Origin: Psychromonas ingrahamii 37
GTDB lineage: Bacteria > Pseudomonadota > Gammaproteobacteria > Enterobacterales > Psychromonadaceae
Direction: 5' to 3'
Assembly (NCBI RefSeq): GCF_000015285.1
Contig: NC_008709.1
Span: forward strand, 3,720,001-3,784,000
DNA length: 64,000 nucleotides
Position 1 is the stretch's first letter, and each line of letters opens with the position of its first letter. The translations under genes were made by a program, and so were the position numbers. The notes under the pieces were generated by a model. It saw only the letters and a program-made list of their open reading frames with translations, was not told the DNA's origin and searched no databases. This document shows positions 9,827 to 19,893 of the stretch, piece by piece.

Positions 9827-10876
9827 ATGTCACTTGCGAATCACACATTTTCAAATCCCAGCCGAGTATTGCAACGCAATGAATCCCTTTTTACAAACAA
9901 GAATATTCTCGTTGCAGGTAACATTGATGATGAGTATCCGTTGCAGTTACAGGCATTAGCCAATTCATCTACCTTTTGTTTCAGTGATTATCGTTATTAT
10001 AGTGTGTTAAAAGATAAATTAACGACATCTGAGGTGCACTTTACCGATAACTATCAGGGTGAAACAAAATTTGACCTGTTACTGATTTTTTTACCTAAAG
10101 CAAAGCAGGAAACTTTGTACTTATTAGCGAATCTCACCCCCCATTTGCAACCAGGAGCGAGTATTATTTTAGTGGGTGAAAAAAAATGTGGCATCAAGAG
10201 TGCCGACTCATTATTAGCGTCCTATTCAAACAGAATAAATATGATTGATTCAGCTCGCCACTGCAGTATTCTCCATGCTGAATTAAATCAACCGGTCAAC
10301 GCCTTCACACAATCACAATGGATAAAAACTTACCCATTAAACATCAATAATACTGAGTTACAGATCTGTTCTTTACCGGGTGTTTTTAGCTATGGAGAAT
10401 TAGATAAAGGCAGTGAGTTATTATTACAAAACTTACCCGATAAAATGTCTGGCAGAGTGCTTGATTTTGGATGTGGCGCGGGTGTTATTGCATGTTATGT
10501 TTTAAAAAAACACCCGCAACTTAGCGTTGATCTTGTGGATATTAACGCCTTTGCTTTAGCGAGTGCAAAGTTATCACTGCAAAGCAATCAACTAGAAGGC
10601 AACGTCTTCCCATCAAACGTATTTTCAGACATCAAAGAAAAATATAATATACTGCTTTCTAACCCGCCTTTTCATTCCGGAAAAAACACCGACTATACCG
10701 CTGCAGAAACCTTTATAAACCAATCAACTAACCACCTGAAATCAAAAGGGAAACTGTCTATTGTAGCGAATAGATTTTTGAACTACGAAGGGTTACTTTT
10801 TAAGGCTTTTTCAAACGTAAAAATAGATCAAGAAAGCAATAAATTTAAAGTGTTGAGTTGCATCACAAAAACTTGA
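9827..10876 (+). CDS. rsmC: 16S rRNA m2G1207 methyltransferase RsmC
   Basis: RsmC methylates G1207 of 16S rRNA. The 349-residue protein has the usual two-part build: a degenerate N-terminal methyltransferase-like half and an active C-terminal half. The C-terminal half carries the SAM-binding motif VLDFGCGAGVIAC and the catalytic NPPFHSG motif. The gene is monocistronic here, with an AT-rich 250 bp upstream gap in which I recognised nothing specific. Confidence 0.93.
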   Translation: MSLANHTFSNPSRVLQRNESLFTNKNILVAGNIDDEYPLQLQALANSSTFCFSDYRYYSVLKDKLTTSEVHFTDNYQGETKFDLLLIFLPKAKQETLYLLANLTPHLQPGASIILVGEKKCGIKSADSLLASYSNRINMIDSARHCSILHAELNQPVNAFTQSQWIKTYPLNINNTELQICSLPGVFSYGELDKGSELLLQNLPDKMSGRVLDFGCGAGVIACYVLKKHPQLSVDLVDINAFALASAKLSLQSNQLEGNVFPSNVFSDIKEKYNILLSNPPFHSGKNTDYTAAETFINQSTNHLKSKGKLSIVANRFLNYEGLLFKAFSNVKIDQESNKFKVLSCITKT

Positions 10877-10994
10877 TAAATAATAAAAAACTGACATAGT
10901 CTTCGTATATGATGGAAGTATTGCATTAACCTTGGGAAATTGCCTCGTTATGTACTACGCATAACATTCATCTTACTTTTATCTGGAGACATTT

Positions 10995-12224
10995 ATGGCT
11001 GGAATTCTTGCTATGATTCTTGCAGGAGGGGAAGGCTCTCGCCTTTTCCCTTTAACTCAAACTAGAACAAAACCCGCAGTACCCTTTGGGGGGAATTATC
11101 GTTTAGTCGATTTCGCACTGAACAATTTTGTTAATGCAGATTTAATGAAAATTTATGTCTTAACGCAATTTAAGTCTCAATCATTAAATATTCATTTACG
11201 AAAAGCCTGGCGTTTGTCAGGCATAGGTAAAGCAAACCGTTTTATTGAAGCCATTCCAGCACAGCAACGTGTTAATAAAAACTGGTATTCAGGCACCGCA
11301 GATGCGATTTATCAAAATGCACGTTTTATAGAAAAAAGTGCTGCGGAGCATGTTTGTATTTTTGGTAGTGATCACATCTATAAAATGGATGTCCAACAAA
11401 TGGTTGAACACCATGAACGAAAAGGCGGCGCACTCACCGTTTCTGCCATTCGAATTGTTAAAGAACAGGCATATCATTTTGGTATTATAGAAGTAGATGA
11501 CGAAGGCCGTATGATAGGTTTTGCTGAAAAACCTGCCGTTGAAGATGCTAAAACAATCCCTGGTGATCCTGACCATGTATTAGCCTCAATGGGTAACTAC
11601 ATTTTCGAGTCAAAAGTATTACTAAAAGAATTATATGAAGATGCTGCTAATAGCACATCACAACATGACTTCGGTAACGATATCATTCCAAAACTTTACC
11701 CGGCTGGGAATGTTTTTGTGTATCGATTAAGTGACAACTTTATTCCCGGCGAACCCGCCACCGCTTATTGGCGTGATGTAGGTACACTCGATTCATACTG
11801 GGAGGCACATATGGACATGCTCAAACCTGAAGCCCCCTTCTCTCTTTATAATAAAAATTGGCCGTTACATACTTATCATCCACCATTGCCACCCGCAACC
11901 TTCCGCGATCCAGAAGGTTGCGAAACGGCTGTTGCTCAATCATTGATTGGTGCAGGTTCATATATTAACGGCGCTAAAATTGAAAACTCTATTTTAGGAT
12001 TCCGTAGTCATGTCTGCCAAAATGTAATTATTAAAGATTCAATTTTTCTGGGTAATGCAAAAATAGGGGCAGGCTCGCGCTTAACCAAAGTCATTCTTGA
12101 TAAAGATATAGAAATTGCTCCGAATACTATTATCGGAGAAAATTTGGAAGAAGATCGTAAAAACTTCACTGTGTCCGACGAAGGTGTCATCGCTATCGCC
12201 AAGGGCAGTAGAATCGGTTTTTAA
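10995..12224 (+). CDS. glgC1: Glucose-1-phosphate adenylyltransferase, copy 1
   Basis: GlgC makes ADP-glucose from ATP and glucose-1-phosphate, the committed step of bacterial glycogen synthesis. The 409-residue protein has the nucleotide-binding start MILAGGEGSRLFPLT, the catalytic aspartate region FGSDHIYKMD and the sugar-phosphate lysine in GFAEKP. The C-terminal left-handed beta-helix repeats are also present. A second, closely related copy begins 70 bp downstream, followed by glgA. All key residues are kept in both copies. Confidence 0.95.
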   Translation: MAGILAMILAGGEGSRLFPLTQTRTKPAVPFGGNYRLVDFALNNFVNADLMKIYVLTQFKSQSLNIHLRKAWRLSGIGKANRFIEAIPAQQRVNKNWYSGTADAIYQNARFIEKSAAEHVCIFGSDHIYKMDVQQMVEHHERKGGALTVSAIRIVKEQAYHFGIIEVDDEGRMIGFAEKPAVEDAKTIPGDPDHVLASMGNYIFESKVLLKELYEDAANSTSQHDFGNDIIPKLYPAGNVFVYRLSDNFIPGEPATAYWRDVGTLDSYWEAHMDMLKPEAPFSLYNKNWPLHTYHPPLPPATFRDPEGCETAVAQSLIGAGSYINGAKIENSILGFRSHVCQNVIIKDSIFLGNAKIGAGSRLTKVILDKDIEIAPNTIIGENLEEDRKNFTVSDEGVIAIAKGSRIGF

Positions 12225-12294
12225 TGACACTTTTTAGTGGGTAATGAAATCATTACCCTGATCAATTTTTATTCTAAATAAATAGGTTTCTAAG

Positions 12295-13518
12295 ATGGCA
12301 AAAGTTCTATCAATGATTTTAGCGGGGGGTGAAGGTTCTCGCCTTTATCCATTAACCCAATCTCGCACTAAACCTTCTGTACCCTTTGGTGGTAGTTATC
12401 GGTTAGTGGATTTTGCACTCAACAATTTTGTAAATTCAGACTTATTACGTATTTACGTGTTAACACAATTTAAATCTCAATCACTCAACCAACATCTGAG
12501 AAAAGCATGGGAGCTAAATAATATTACTGATACCTTTATCGATGCGATTCCAGCGCAAATGCGCAAAGGTAAACATTGGTATTCAGGTACAGCCGATGCT
12601 ATTTATCAAAATCTGCAATTTATTGAATCCGATGAAGCTGAACTGGTCTGTATTTTTGGTAGTGACCATATCTATAAAATGGATATCCGTCAAAAAATAG
12701 CATACCACCAGGAAAAAGAGGCGGTGCTAACGGTATCAGCAATCAGACTGCCTAAAGAGCAAGCTTACCACTTTGGTATTATTGAAGTTGATGCTGAAGG
12801 CCGCATGATAGGTTTTGACGAAAAACCTGCCGTTGAAGATGCTAAAACCATCCCCGGCGATCCGGATCATGTATTAGCTTCCATGGGTAACTATGTTTTT
12901 GATTCTAAAGCATTACAAGCAGAGCTAATCCGCGATGCCGCTGTTGGAGATTCAAGCCATGATTTTGGTAAAGATATCATTCCCTATCTATACCCTCAGG
13001 GTAAAGTATTTGTTTATGATTTTACTACAAATACTATTCCTGGTGAAGATCATAATACCTACTGGCGTGATGTAGGTACCATTGAGTCCTATTGGGAAGC
13101 GAACATGGATTTAATTCAATCAACACCCCCTATTTCGCTTTATAACCGAAAATGGCCGATGCACACTTATTACCCGGCACTGCCGCCAGCTAATTTTAGA
13201 AATGGTGAAACGTCGTTTTGTCATATCCGAAAATGTCTTATTTCAGATGGCTGTTTGATTACCGGTGCATTAATTAAAAAATCGGTTTTAGGATTTAAAT
13301 GTATTGTCGGCAATGACACGGAAATTCACGAATCAGTACTGCTTGGTGAATCAACAATAGGTCGAAACTGTATACTCCTTAAAACAATCATCGATAAAGA
13401 TGTACATATTGCAGATAATGTACAGATAGGTGTTAATTTAGAAGAAGACAAAAGACGCTTTACCGTATCTGAGGAAGGGATTGTTGTTATTCCTAAGGGC
13501 GCAAGAATTGGCTTTTAA
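12295..13518 (+). CDS. glgC2: Glucose-1-phosphate adenylyltransferase, copy 2
   Basis: This 407-residue paralogue of the preceding gene shares long identical stretches, for example the catalytic region and VEDAKTIPGDPDHVLASMGNY. It keeps GGEGSRL, FGSDHIYKMD and the GFDEKP lysine, so it should be active. The copies differ most in the C-terminal beta-helix part, which in this family carries subunit contacts and allosteric control. Tandem glgC pairs are known in related marine gammaproteobacteria. Whether they form mixed tetramers is not shown by sequence. Confidence 0.94.
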   Translation: MAKVLSMILAGGEGSRLYPLTQSRTKPSVPFGGSYRLVDFALNNFVNSDLLRIYVLTQFKSQSLNQHLRKAWELNNITDTFIDAIPAQMRKGKHWYSGTADAIYQNLQFIESDEAELVCIFGSDHIYKMDIRQKIAYHQEKEAVLTVSAIRLPKEQAYHFGIIEVDAEGRMIGFDEKPAVEDAKTIPGDPDHVLASMGNYVFDSKALQAELIRDAAVGDSSHDFGKDIIPYLYPQGKVFVYDFTTNTIPGEDHNTYWRDVGTIESYWEANMDLIQSTPPISLYNRKWPMHTYYPALPPANFRNGETSFCHIRKCLISDGCLITGALIKKSVLGFKCIVGNDTEIHESVLLGESTIGRNCILLKTIIDKDVHIADNVQIGVNLEEDKRRFTVSEEGIVVIPKGARIGF

Positions 13519-13561
13519 CTGCTCCGGCATCATGGCGAAAACTAAATAAGTATAAGACCTG

Positions 13562-13584
13562 GAAGCCACATATAATGTGGCTTC
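13562..13584 (+). terminator. Hairpin after glgC2
   Basis: A perfect stem GAAGCCACA / TGTGGCTTC lies 44 bp after the glgC2 stop and is followed by a moderately T-rich stretch. It may separate the glgC pair from glgA transcription or only attenuate read-through. Confidence 0.55.
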
Positions 13585-13713
13585 TTGCTTCTATTTCGTC
13601 TGATTTATAAGCCATAAGCCTCCAGATAAAAATAAAAAAACGCGTTTAATTGAGCAATAGTGGGCTATTGTTAATCTAACTGGTAATGGCAAAATTGCCG
13701 AAGGAGTTCTCCA

Positions 13714-15180
13714 TTGGACAAAAAATTAAAAATTCTTTTTATTTCATCAGAAGTTGAAGGATTCTCAAAAACGGGTGGATTAGCCGATGTTGCCAAGTCA
13801 TTACCCATAGAATTACGTAACCTGGGCCACGAAGTTAAAATTATCACGCCATTTTATCGTGCTATTAATCATAGTGAAGATGCTCAGCAGCTTTTAAATT
13901 TAGTACTCAAAACAGACTATTCTCGGCCCGATATTCATTTTCAAGTGCATCAGCTGGATTTAGATGGAATTCCTGTTTTAACCATTGATAATGCGCATTA
14001 TTTTGATCGTGACGGATTATACGGGGAAGATAATCGTGCTTATCAAGATAATGGTGAACGTTTTGCATTTTTCTCTTGGGCAGCCATAAAAGCCTGTGAT
14101 GCGATGGATTTCACCCCAGATATTATCCACTGTAATGATTGGCACACCGGATTGGTTCCCTACCTTCTGAAAACCCGCTATGCAGATAACAGCCGTTTTG
14201 CCGACACCAAAACCGTATTCACCACCCATAATGCCTGTTATCAGGGGATTTTTGACAAATCTCAATTAAATATTATTCCCGAAGTGGGTTCGTGCATGGA
14301 TGATCGTGTTCTGGATAATTACAGCTATATCAACTACCTTAAAGTGGGATTAACTTACAGTGATAAAATCAACACCGTCAGTCCCAACTATGCAAGCGAG
14401 CTACTTACACCACTGGGTTCCCATGGTATGTCAGAGCTTTTTATCAGGCGTATTCATGACTTTGAAGGCATTTTAAATGGCTGTGATTACAACGACTGGA
14501 ACCCTGAAACGGATCCCTATATTCCGGTAAATTTCAGCGCGACGGATATCAGCGGTAAAGAAATTTGTAAAAATACCCTGCAAAAAGAGGTTGGCCTGCC
14601 AAGCAGCGATAATCCTTTTTTTGGCATGGTCTGTCGCATAACAGATCAGAAAGGCTTTGGTCTGATTCTGCCAATGTTAGAGCGTTTTCTTAAGCATAAT
14701 GTGCAAGTTGTTATCGTTGGATCTGGCGAGCCTTCGATCACCGGACAACTCAACGCCATTGCGGCGCACTTTCCAAATAAGTTTAAATTTATAAATATTT
14801 ACAGTGATAAACTGGCACATATGGTTGAAGCGGGCGCAGACTTTTTTTTAATGCCATCAATCTTTGAACCATGCGGTTTAAACCAATTGTATAGTTTAGC
14901 TTACGGTACACTGCCCATTGTCCGGGCTGTAGGTGGATTAAAAGATACGGTATTGGATTATGATCAGGATCCGGACAGTGCCAATGGTTTTGTGTTCTTT
15001 GATCCGAATCCAAATCAACTGCTTCATATACTGCGGCGGGCATTATTACTCTATATTGAGCATCCGGAAGAGATGTTACGCTTGAAAACAAAAGCGATGC
15101 AATCCCACTTCTACTGGTCTGATGCCGCTAAACATTATGAACATTTATATTACAGTGCGCTGAAAAAGCTACATTTCTGA
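13714..15180 (+). CDS. glgA: Glycogen synthase GlgA (ADP-glucose dependent)
   Basis: This 488-residue GT5 glycosyltransferase extends glycogen from ADP-glucose. The N-terminal ADP-glucose-binding motif is KTGGLADV (near residue 20). The C-terminal catalytic region contains SIFEPCGLNQLYSLAYGTLP and VGGLKDTV. The start is a TTG after a strong AAGGAG ribosome site. The gene completes the local glgC1-glgC2-glgA set; the debranching enzyme GlgX is encoded separately at 48.9 kb. Confidence 0.96.
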   Translation: MDKKLKILFISSEVEGFSKTGGLADVAKSLPIELRNLGHEVKIITPFYRAINHSEDAQQLLNLVLKTDYSRPDIHFQVHQLDLDGIPVLTIDNAHYFDRDGLYGEDNRAYQDNGERFAFFSWAAIKACDAMDFTPDIIHCNDWHTGLVPYLLKTRYADNSRFADTKTVFTTHNACYQGIFDKSQLNIIPEVGSCMDDRVLDNYSYINYLKVGLTYSDKINTVSPNYASELLTPLGSHGMSELFIRRIHDFEGILNGCDYNDWNPETDPYIPVNFSATDISGKEICKNTLQKEVGLPSSDNPFFGMVCRITDQKGFGLILPMLERFLKHNVQVVIVGSGEPSITGQLNAIAAHFPNKFKFINIYSDKLAHMVEAGADFFLMPSIFEPCGLNQLYSLAYGTLPIVRAVGGLKDTVLDYDQDPDSANGFVFFDPNPNQLLHILRRALLLYIEHPEEMLRLKTKAMQSHFYWSDAAKHYEHLYYSALKKLHF

Positions 15181-15198
15181 TCACAAACGCCTCCAGAC

Positions 15199-15239
15199 AA
15201 GTAAAAAGCCAACTTTTGAATAAAATTGGCTTTTTACTT
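15199..15239 (+). terminator. Intrinsic terminator after glgA
   Basis: A long stem (AAGTAAAAAGCCAA / TTGGCTTTTTACTT) with a T-rich 3' arm lies 19 bp after the glgA stop. It may work in both directions. Confidence 0.8.
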
Positions 15240-15447
15240 ATTCTTACTCCATAAAGTCCTGCTCAAAATGTGTTGCACTCCCGCAAAGTGGCAGTGAAAT
15301 AATCAAATATCTGCAATGACCTGTTTCGTTCTTGTGCTGAGCATCCGATCCGTTGTTTAACTTTTTTTCTTTTTTTATCAATTTTGAACACTATTATAAT
15401 CTTTGCTTTATAATGCCCATTATTACCTATCGGAACTGGAAACACGC

Positions 15448-16809
15448 ATGTCTTTTGAAGCGCTTGAGCTCGACCAACATTTATTAAACGCCATTGCTAA
15501 AATGGGGCATACTCGCCCAACAAGCATTCAAACCTTAGCTATCCCGCTCGCGATGGATGAACGTGACATTATGGCAAGTGCCCCCACTGGCACCGGCAAA
15601 ACATTGGCGTTTTTGCTGCCTGCAGTCCAGCGTTTGATTGATTTTCCTCGTCGAAAAGGCGGCTCTGCGCGAATTTTAATATTAACACCCACACGCGAAC
15701 TCGCGGTGCAAATTAGCGGTGTTGCTTCTGCGCTTGTTGAAGGGACACAGCTGGTTGTGGGTAATATCATCGGTGGAGTTTCTTACCAGGAACAGGAAGA
15801 AGTGATTACTGACAGTGTTGATATAGTGATCGCAACGCCGGGTCGTTTAATGGAATACATCGATTCCGAAGCCTTTGATTGTCGGGAAGTCGAAACCCTA
15901 ATTCTAGATGAAGCGGACCGCATGTTAGATATGGGCTTTATCAAAGCGATGGACAGGATTGTAGGTGAAACTCGCTGGCGTAAACATACCGCCCTTTTCT
16001 CAGCAACACTCGAAGGTAGAGGTCTGCGTGAATTTTGTCGTGATGTATTAAGAAATCCTGCGCAATTAACGGCTGAAGTTTCGCGTCGTGAAAGTGGCAA
16101 GATTTTACAATGGGTTCATCTTGCGGACAGCCCCGAGCATAAACTGCAGTTACTAGCAGCTATTTTAGAACAGCCAGTAAAAGAAGAAGAACAGCAACAA
16201 AAAGTAATAGTGTTTGTAAAAACACGCGATCGTTTAACTGAACTGGTCGCACAACTTGCAGAGTTACAAATCCCTTGTACCTATCTGCGTGGCGAAATGG
16301 ATCAGGAAAAACGCAACCTGGCTTTAAACCAATTTAGAGCGGGTAACATTAATATTTTGATTGCAACCGATGTAGCAGCCCGTGGTATTGATGTGCCTGA
16401 TATCACCCATGTTATTAACTATGATATGCCGCGCAGTGCCGATATTTACGTGCATCGCATTGGCCGTACTGCGCGTGGCGGTAAAAAAGGTATCGCGATT
16501 TCATTAATTGAAGCACATGATGTTGATATGCTTGCAAAAGTTGAGCGTTACACAGACCAAATTATAAAACGCCGCGTGGTCAAAACCCTGCGCCCGACGC
16601 ATAAAGAAGCGCAACCTAGCCAGCGTAAAACAAAAAATAACGTCAATAAAAAAAGTAAAAATCGCGAAGAAGAGTTGAAAAAAGAACAAAAAGCTAAACG
16701 TCTTAAGAAAAAAGAAGATATGGGTAAACAGCGCCATCGTAATATAAAAGCGAAAGGTAAACCAAGCTGGGCTGGAAAAGGTAAAACAGAAAATAAAACT
16801 GAAGAATAG
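15448..16809 (+). CDS. srmB: DEAD-box RNA helicase SrmB
   Basis: The protein of about 453 residues carries all DEAD-box motifs: the Q motif region TRPTSIQTLAIP, Walker A APTGTGKT, DEAD in LDEADRMLDMG, SAT in LFSATLE, and HRIGRTARGG. The C-terminal tail is long and very lysine-rich, as in SrmB, which assists early assembly of the 50S ribosomal subunit. The ATG at 15448 is preferred over an in-frame start at 15403 because the protein then begins MSFEALELDQHLL like the family. Assignment to SrmB rather than RhlE/RhlB rests on overall similarity. Confidence 0.85.
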   Translation: MSFEALELDQHLLNAIAKMGHTRPTSIQTLAIPLAMDERDIMASAPTGTGKTLAFLLPAVQRLIDFPRRKGGSARILILTPTRELAVQISGVASALVEGTQLVVGNIIGGVSYQEQEEVITDSVDIVIATPGRLMEYIDSEAFDCREVETLILDEADRMLDMGFIKAMDRIVGETRWRKHTALFSATLEGRGLREFCRDVLRNPAQLTAEVSRRESGKILQWVHLADSPEHKLQLLAAILEQPVKEEEQQQKVIVFVKTRDRLTELVAQLAELQIPCTYLRGEMDQEKRNLALNQFRAGNINILIATDVAARGIDVPDITHVINYDMPRSADIYVHRIGRTARGGKKGIAISLIEAHDVDMLAKVERYTDQIIKRRVVKTLRPTHKEAQPSQRKTKNNVNKKSKNREEELKKEQKAKRLKKKEDMGKQRHRNIKAKGKPSWAGKGKTENKTEE

Positions 16810-16814
16810 CTATC

Positions 16815-16843
16815 TCAGCTGTCAGTTATCGGCTGACAGCTGA
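16815..16843. terminator. Hairpin between convergent srmB and yaaA
   Basis: CAGCTGTCAG and CTGACAGCTG form a strong stem in the 50 bp between the two convergent genes, followed by partial repeats of the same motif. There is no clear T tract, so its role as a bidirectional terminator is inferred from position. Confidence 0.45.
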
Positions 16844-16860
16844 CAGCTAACAGCCGATAT

Positions 16861-17634
16861 TTACATTTCATCCCGATAAAAAACCAATTCTGTGGCACTC
16901 GATGCAGATTCAACAAAATAATAGCCTGCACTATCAAACTCTTTTAACTTATCCAATGCAGTCACCTGTTGTTCAATAATATAACGTGTCATTAAACCTC
17001 GCGCCTTTTTGGCATAGAAGCTAATCACCTTATATTGGCCATTTTTTTGATCTTTAAATACCGGTGTAATAATCAGCCCGTTTAACTCTTTTATCTTCAC
17101 GGCTTTAAAATACTCATTTGAAGCGAGGTTAATCAATAAATTATCACCTTGCGCTGCTAATGCTTTATTTAATCTTTGAGTAATTAAACTGCCCCAAAAC
17201 TGGTATAAATTCGCTCCACGCACATTCTCTAATTTAGTCCCCATTTCTAAACGATAGGCCTGCATTAAATCCAGTGGTCTTAATAAACCGTATAATCCCG
17301 ATAAAATACGTAAATGCATTTGAGCATAATTTATCGCTTCAAGACTTAATGATTCTGCCTGCAACCCGGTATAGACATCCCCTTGAAATGCAAATAACGC
17401 TTGTTTGGCATTATTTAAAACAAACGGCCTATGCCACTGACTAAAACGAGCAACATTTAATCCAGCGATTTTATCACTCACTTTCATCAAGGATGCAATA
17501 TCCTGCATGGATAATTGATTACAACGATTTATCAATAACTGACTGTCATCAAGTAAATCAGCCTGCGAAAATGCGGTCACGGGTGCGGGTGTTTCAACGT
17601 CTAACGTTTTAGCCGGAGAGAGTACAACTAACAT
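16861..17634 (-). CDS. yaaA: Peroxide stress protein YaaA (DUF328)
   Basis: This protein of about 257 residues begins [16 protein letters not shown], the family hallmark. It also has [12 protein letters not shown] and [14 protein letters not shown], conserved in YaaA. In E. coli YaaA limits free iron and oxidative DNA damage during peroxide stress. The ATG at 17634 gives the standard N-terminus; the frame continues upstream without support. It is convergent with srmB and follows pilU on the same strand. Confidence 0.92.
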   Translation of the reverse strand: MLVVLSPAKTLDVETPAPVTAFSQADLLDDSQLLINRCNQLSMQDIASLMKVSDKIAGLNVARFSQWHRPFVLNNAKQALFAFQGDVYTGLQAESLSLEAINYAQMHLRILSGLYGLLRPLDLMQAYRLEMGTKLENVRGANLYQFWGSLITQRLNKALAAQGDNLLINLASNEYFKAVKIKELNGLIITPVFKDQKNGQYKVISFYAKKARGLMTRYIIEQQVTALDKLKEFDSAGYYFVESASSATELVFYRDEM

Positions 17635-17712
17635 TCGACTTCCTATTAATAACGGGTTATTAAAAAGCGACTCATGCCGCTTTTTTATTAAAATAATCAC
17701 AAGGGGTAGAGA

Positions 17713-18828
17713 TTAAAAGTCGACTGTAACATCAGAAAGCTTGCCACTGTCTAAACTTTTTCGGCTTTCAGTTGATTTAAGCTTAATCATTAAGCGTACA
17801 TCATTTGCTGAATCAGAATAGGCCAATGCTTCGGTATAACCGATAATGCCGCTTTCATATAAATCAAACAGCGCTTGGTCAAAGGTTTGCATACCATGTT
17901 GTCCTGATGATTTCATAATCTGTTTAAGGGTATGCAGCTCGCCAGTACGAATAGCTTCAGCCATGGTCGGTGTATTATATAAAATTTCAAATGCAGCTCG
18001 CCGCCCTTGTCCATCTGTTGTTGGAATTAACTGCTGGGCAACTATTGCACGTAAATTGACCGACAGATCAAATAGAAACTGGCGATGATTTTCCTGCGGC
18101 ACTAAATGTAGAATACGATCTAAAGCCTGATTCGCATTTTTAGCATGCATAGTCGCCATACATAAATGCCCGGTCTCAGCAAATGACAGAACGAATTCCA
18201 TGGTTTGTCGTGTTCGTATTTCACCGACGACAATAACATCAGCCGCTTGGCGTAATGAATTTTTCAGCGCCTCATCAAATGAACCAGTATCAACACCAAT
18301 TTCGCGTTGGGTGATCACAGATTTTCCATGTTCGTGAATAAACTCAATCGGATCTTCAATGGTCAGGATATGATCGCATGAATTTTGATTTCGAAAACCA
18401 ATCATTGCTGCTTGTGTCGTTGATTTACCGACACCCGTTGCACCTACAAATAAAATTAAGCCCTCTTTTGCCAGACAGACATCTTTTAATCGTTCCGGTA
18501 AATTTATCTCAGCAAATTCAGGTATTTTAGTTTCTATACGGCGGAGCACCATAGCAGGTTGCCCTTTTTGCATAAAAGCACTGATCCTAAAACGCTTACC
18601 ATCGTTGGGATGGTGCGCAAAATTGGATTCTTTAATAGTCATAAATTCATTAAAATGTTTTTCATCCATGACCTCTTTTAAGAGATCATAAACTTCTTCG
18701 CTGGTCAGTATATGTTCATTAATAGCCTTTAATGTTCCATTTAATTTCATTGTTGCCGGCAAACCAACTGAAATATATAAATCAGATGCTTTTGATTCAT
18801 CGACCTTAATTAATAACTTTTCTAACAT
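17713..18828 (-). CDS. pilU: Type IV pilus retraction ATPase PilU
   Basis: This 371-residue secretion-type ATPase has Walker A GATGVGKST and the Asp-box/Walker B region with VIVVGEIRTRQTMEF, plus conserved histidines in TGHLCMATMHA. PilU is the accessory retraction motor that works with PilT at the base of type IV pili. It lies 12 bp downstream of pilT on the same strand. The C-terminal extension relative to PilT is typical of PilU. Confidence 0.94.
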   Translation of the reverse strand: MLEKLLIKVDESKASDLYISVGLPATMKLNGTLKAINEHILTSEEVYDLLKEVMDEKHFNEFMTIKESNFAHHPNDGKRFRISAFMQKGQPAMVLRRIETKIPEFAEINLPERLKDVCLAKEGLILFVGATGVGKSTTQAAMIGFRNQNSCDHILTIEDPIEFIHEHGKSVITQREIGVDTGSFDEALKNSLRQAADVIVVGEIRTRQTMEFVLSFAETGHLCMATMHAKNANQALDRILHLVPQENHRQFLFDLSVNLRAIVAQQLIPTTDGQGRRAAFEILYNTPTMAEAIRTGELHTLKQIMKSSGQHGMQTFDQALFDLYESGIIGYTEALAYSDSANDVRLMIKLKSTESRKSLDSGKLSDVTVDF

Positions 18829-18840
18829 AATAAATTGCCC

Positions 18841-19875
18841 TTAGAATGTTTTTGGATCGACCGCTTTTTTCGTAGCATCAGCGTGTGCAATAAGACCCTG
18901 GCCAACTAAATCACGTAAACTTTGATCTAGTGTTTGCATGCCATGTACCATTCCGGTTTGAATTACTGAGTACATTTGCGCAACTTTATCTTCACGAATC
19001 AAATTCCGAATTGCGGGAATGCCCAACATAATTTCATGCGCAGCAACTCGCCCGCCACCCGGTTTTTTAAGTAAAGCTTGCGAAATAACGGCACGTAATG
19101 ATTCAGATAACATTGAGCGCACCATGCTTTTCTCTCCCGCAGGAAAGACATCAATAATACGGTTAATCGTTTTAGCCGCAGAAGTGGTATGCAGGGTAGC
19201 AAAGACCAAGTGACCCGTTTCCGCTGCTGTGATTGCTAAACGAATGGTTTCTAAATCACGCAGTTCTCCGACTAAAATAATATCGGGATCTTCCCGCAAT
19301 GCACTTTTTAGTGCGCGCTGAAAACTTAAGGTGTGTCTATAAACTTCACGCTGGTTGATCAGCGATTTTTTTGTTTCATGGACAAATTCGACAGGATCTT
19401 CGATGGTTAAAATGTGCTCATGACGACTTTCATTAATATAGTCAATCATTGCTGCTAAGGTGGTTGACTTACCCGAGCCCGTTGGCCCCGTTACTAAGAC
19501 TAAACCGCGAGGGTATTCTGATATTGTTTTAAATATTTCAGGTGCGCCCAGTTCATCTAATGTTAACACTTTGCTTGGGATAGTACGAAAGACAGCCGAT
19601 ACACCACGGTTCTGGTTAAAAGCATTAACACGGAAACGCGCTAAGCCTGGAATTTCAAAGGAAAAGTCGGTTTCTAAATCCTCTTCAAAATCTTTACGCT
19701 GTTTATCATTCATAATGTCGTAAATAAGAGTCTGTGCCTCTTTAGGATCTAAAGCAGGGACATTTAATTTACGCACCTCCCCATCGACCCTAATCATTGG
19801 AGGAACTCCTGAAGAAAGGTGTAGATCTGACGCATTATGCTTTACACTGAAAGCCAATAATTCTGTTATATCCAT
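18841..19875 (-). CDS. pilT: Type IV pilus retraction ATPase PilT
   Basis: This 344-residue hexameric ATPase drives type IV pilus retraction. It has Walker A GPTGSGKSTT, Asp-box LTIEDPVEFVH, Walker B region DIILVGELRD and the AIRNLIRE motif of PilT near the C-terminus. Only 18 bp separate its start from the divergent yggS start, so the two promoters must overlap the coding sequences or each other. pilU follows in the same operon. Confidence 0.96.
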   Translation of the reverse strand: MDITELLAFSVKHNASDLHLSSGVPPMIRVDGEVRKLNVPALDPKEAQTLIYDIMNDKQRKDFEEDLETDFSFEIPGLARFRVNAFNQNRGVSAVFRTIPSKVLTLDELGAPEIFKTISEYPRGLVLVTGPTGSGKSTTLAAMIDYINESRHEHILTIEDPVEFVHETKKSLINQREVYRHTLSFQRALKSALREDPDIILVGELRDLETIRLAITAAETGHLVFATLHTTSAAKTINRIIDVFPAGEKSMVRSMLSESLRAVISQALLKKPGGGRVAAHEIMLGIPAIRNLIREDKVAQMYSVIQTGMVHGMQTLDQSLRDLVGQGLIAHADATKKAVDPKTF

Positions 19876-19893
19876 GTGATTAAAACCTTATTT

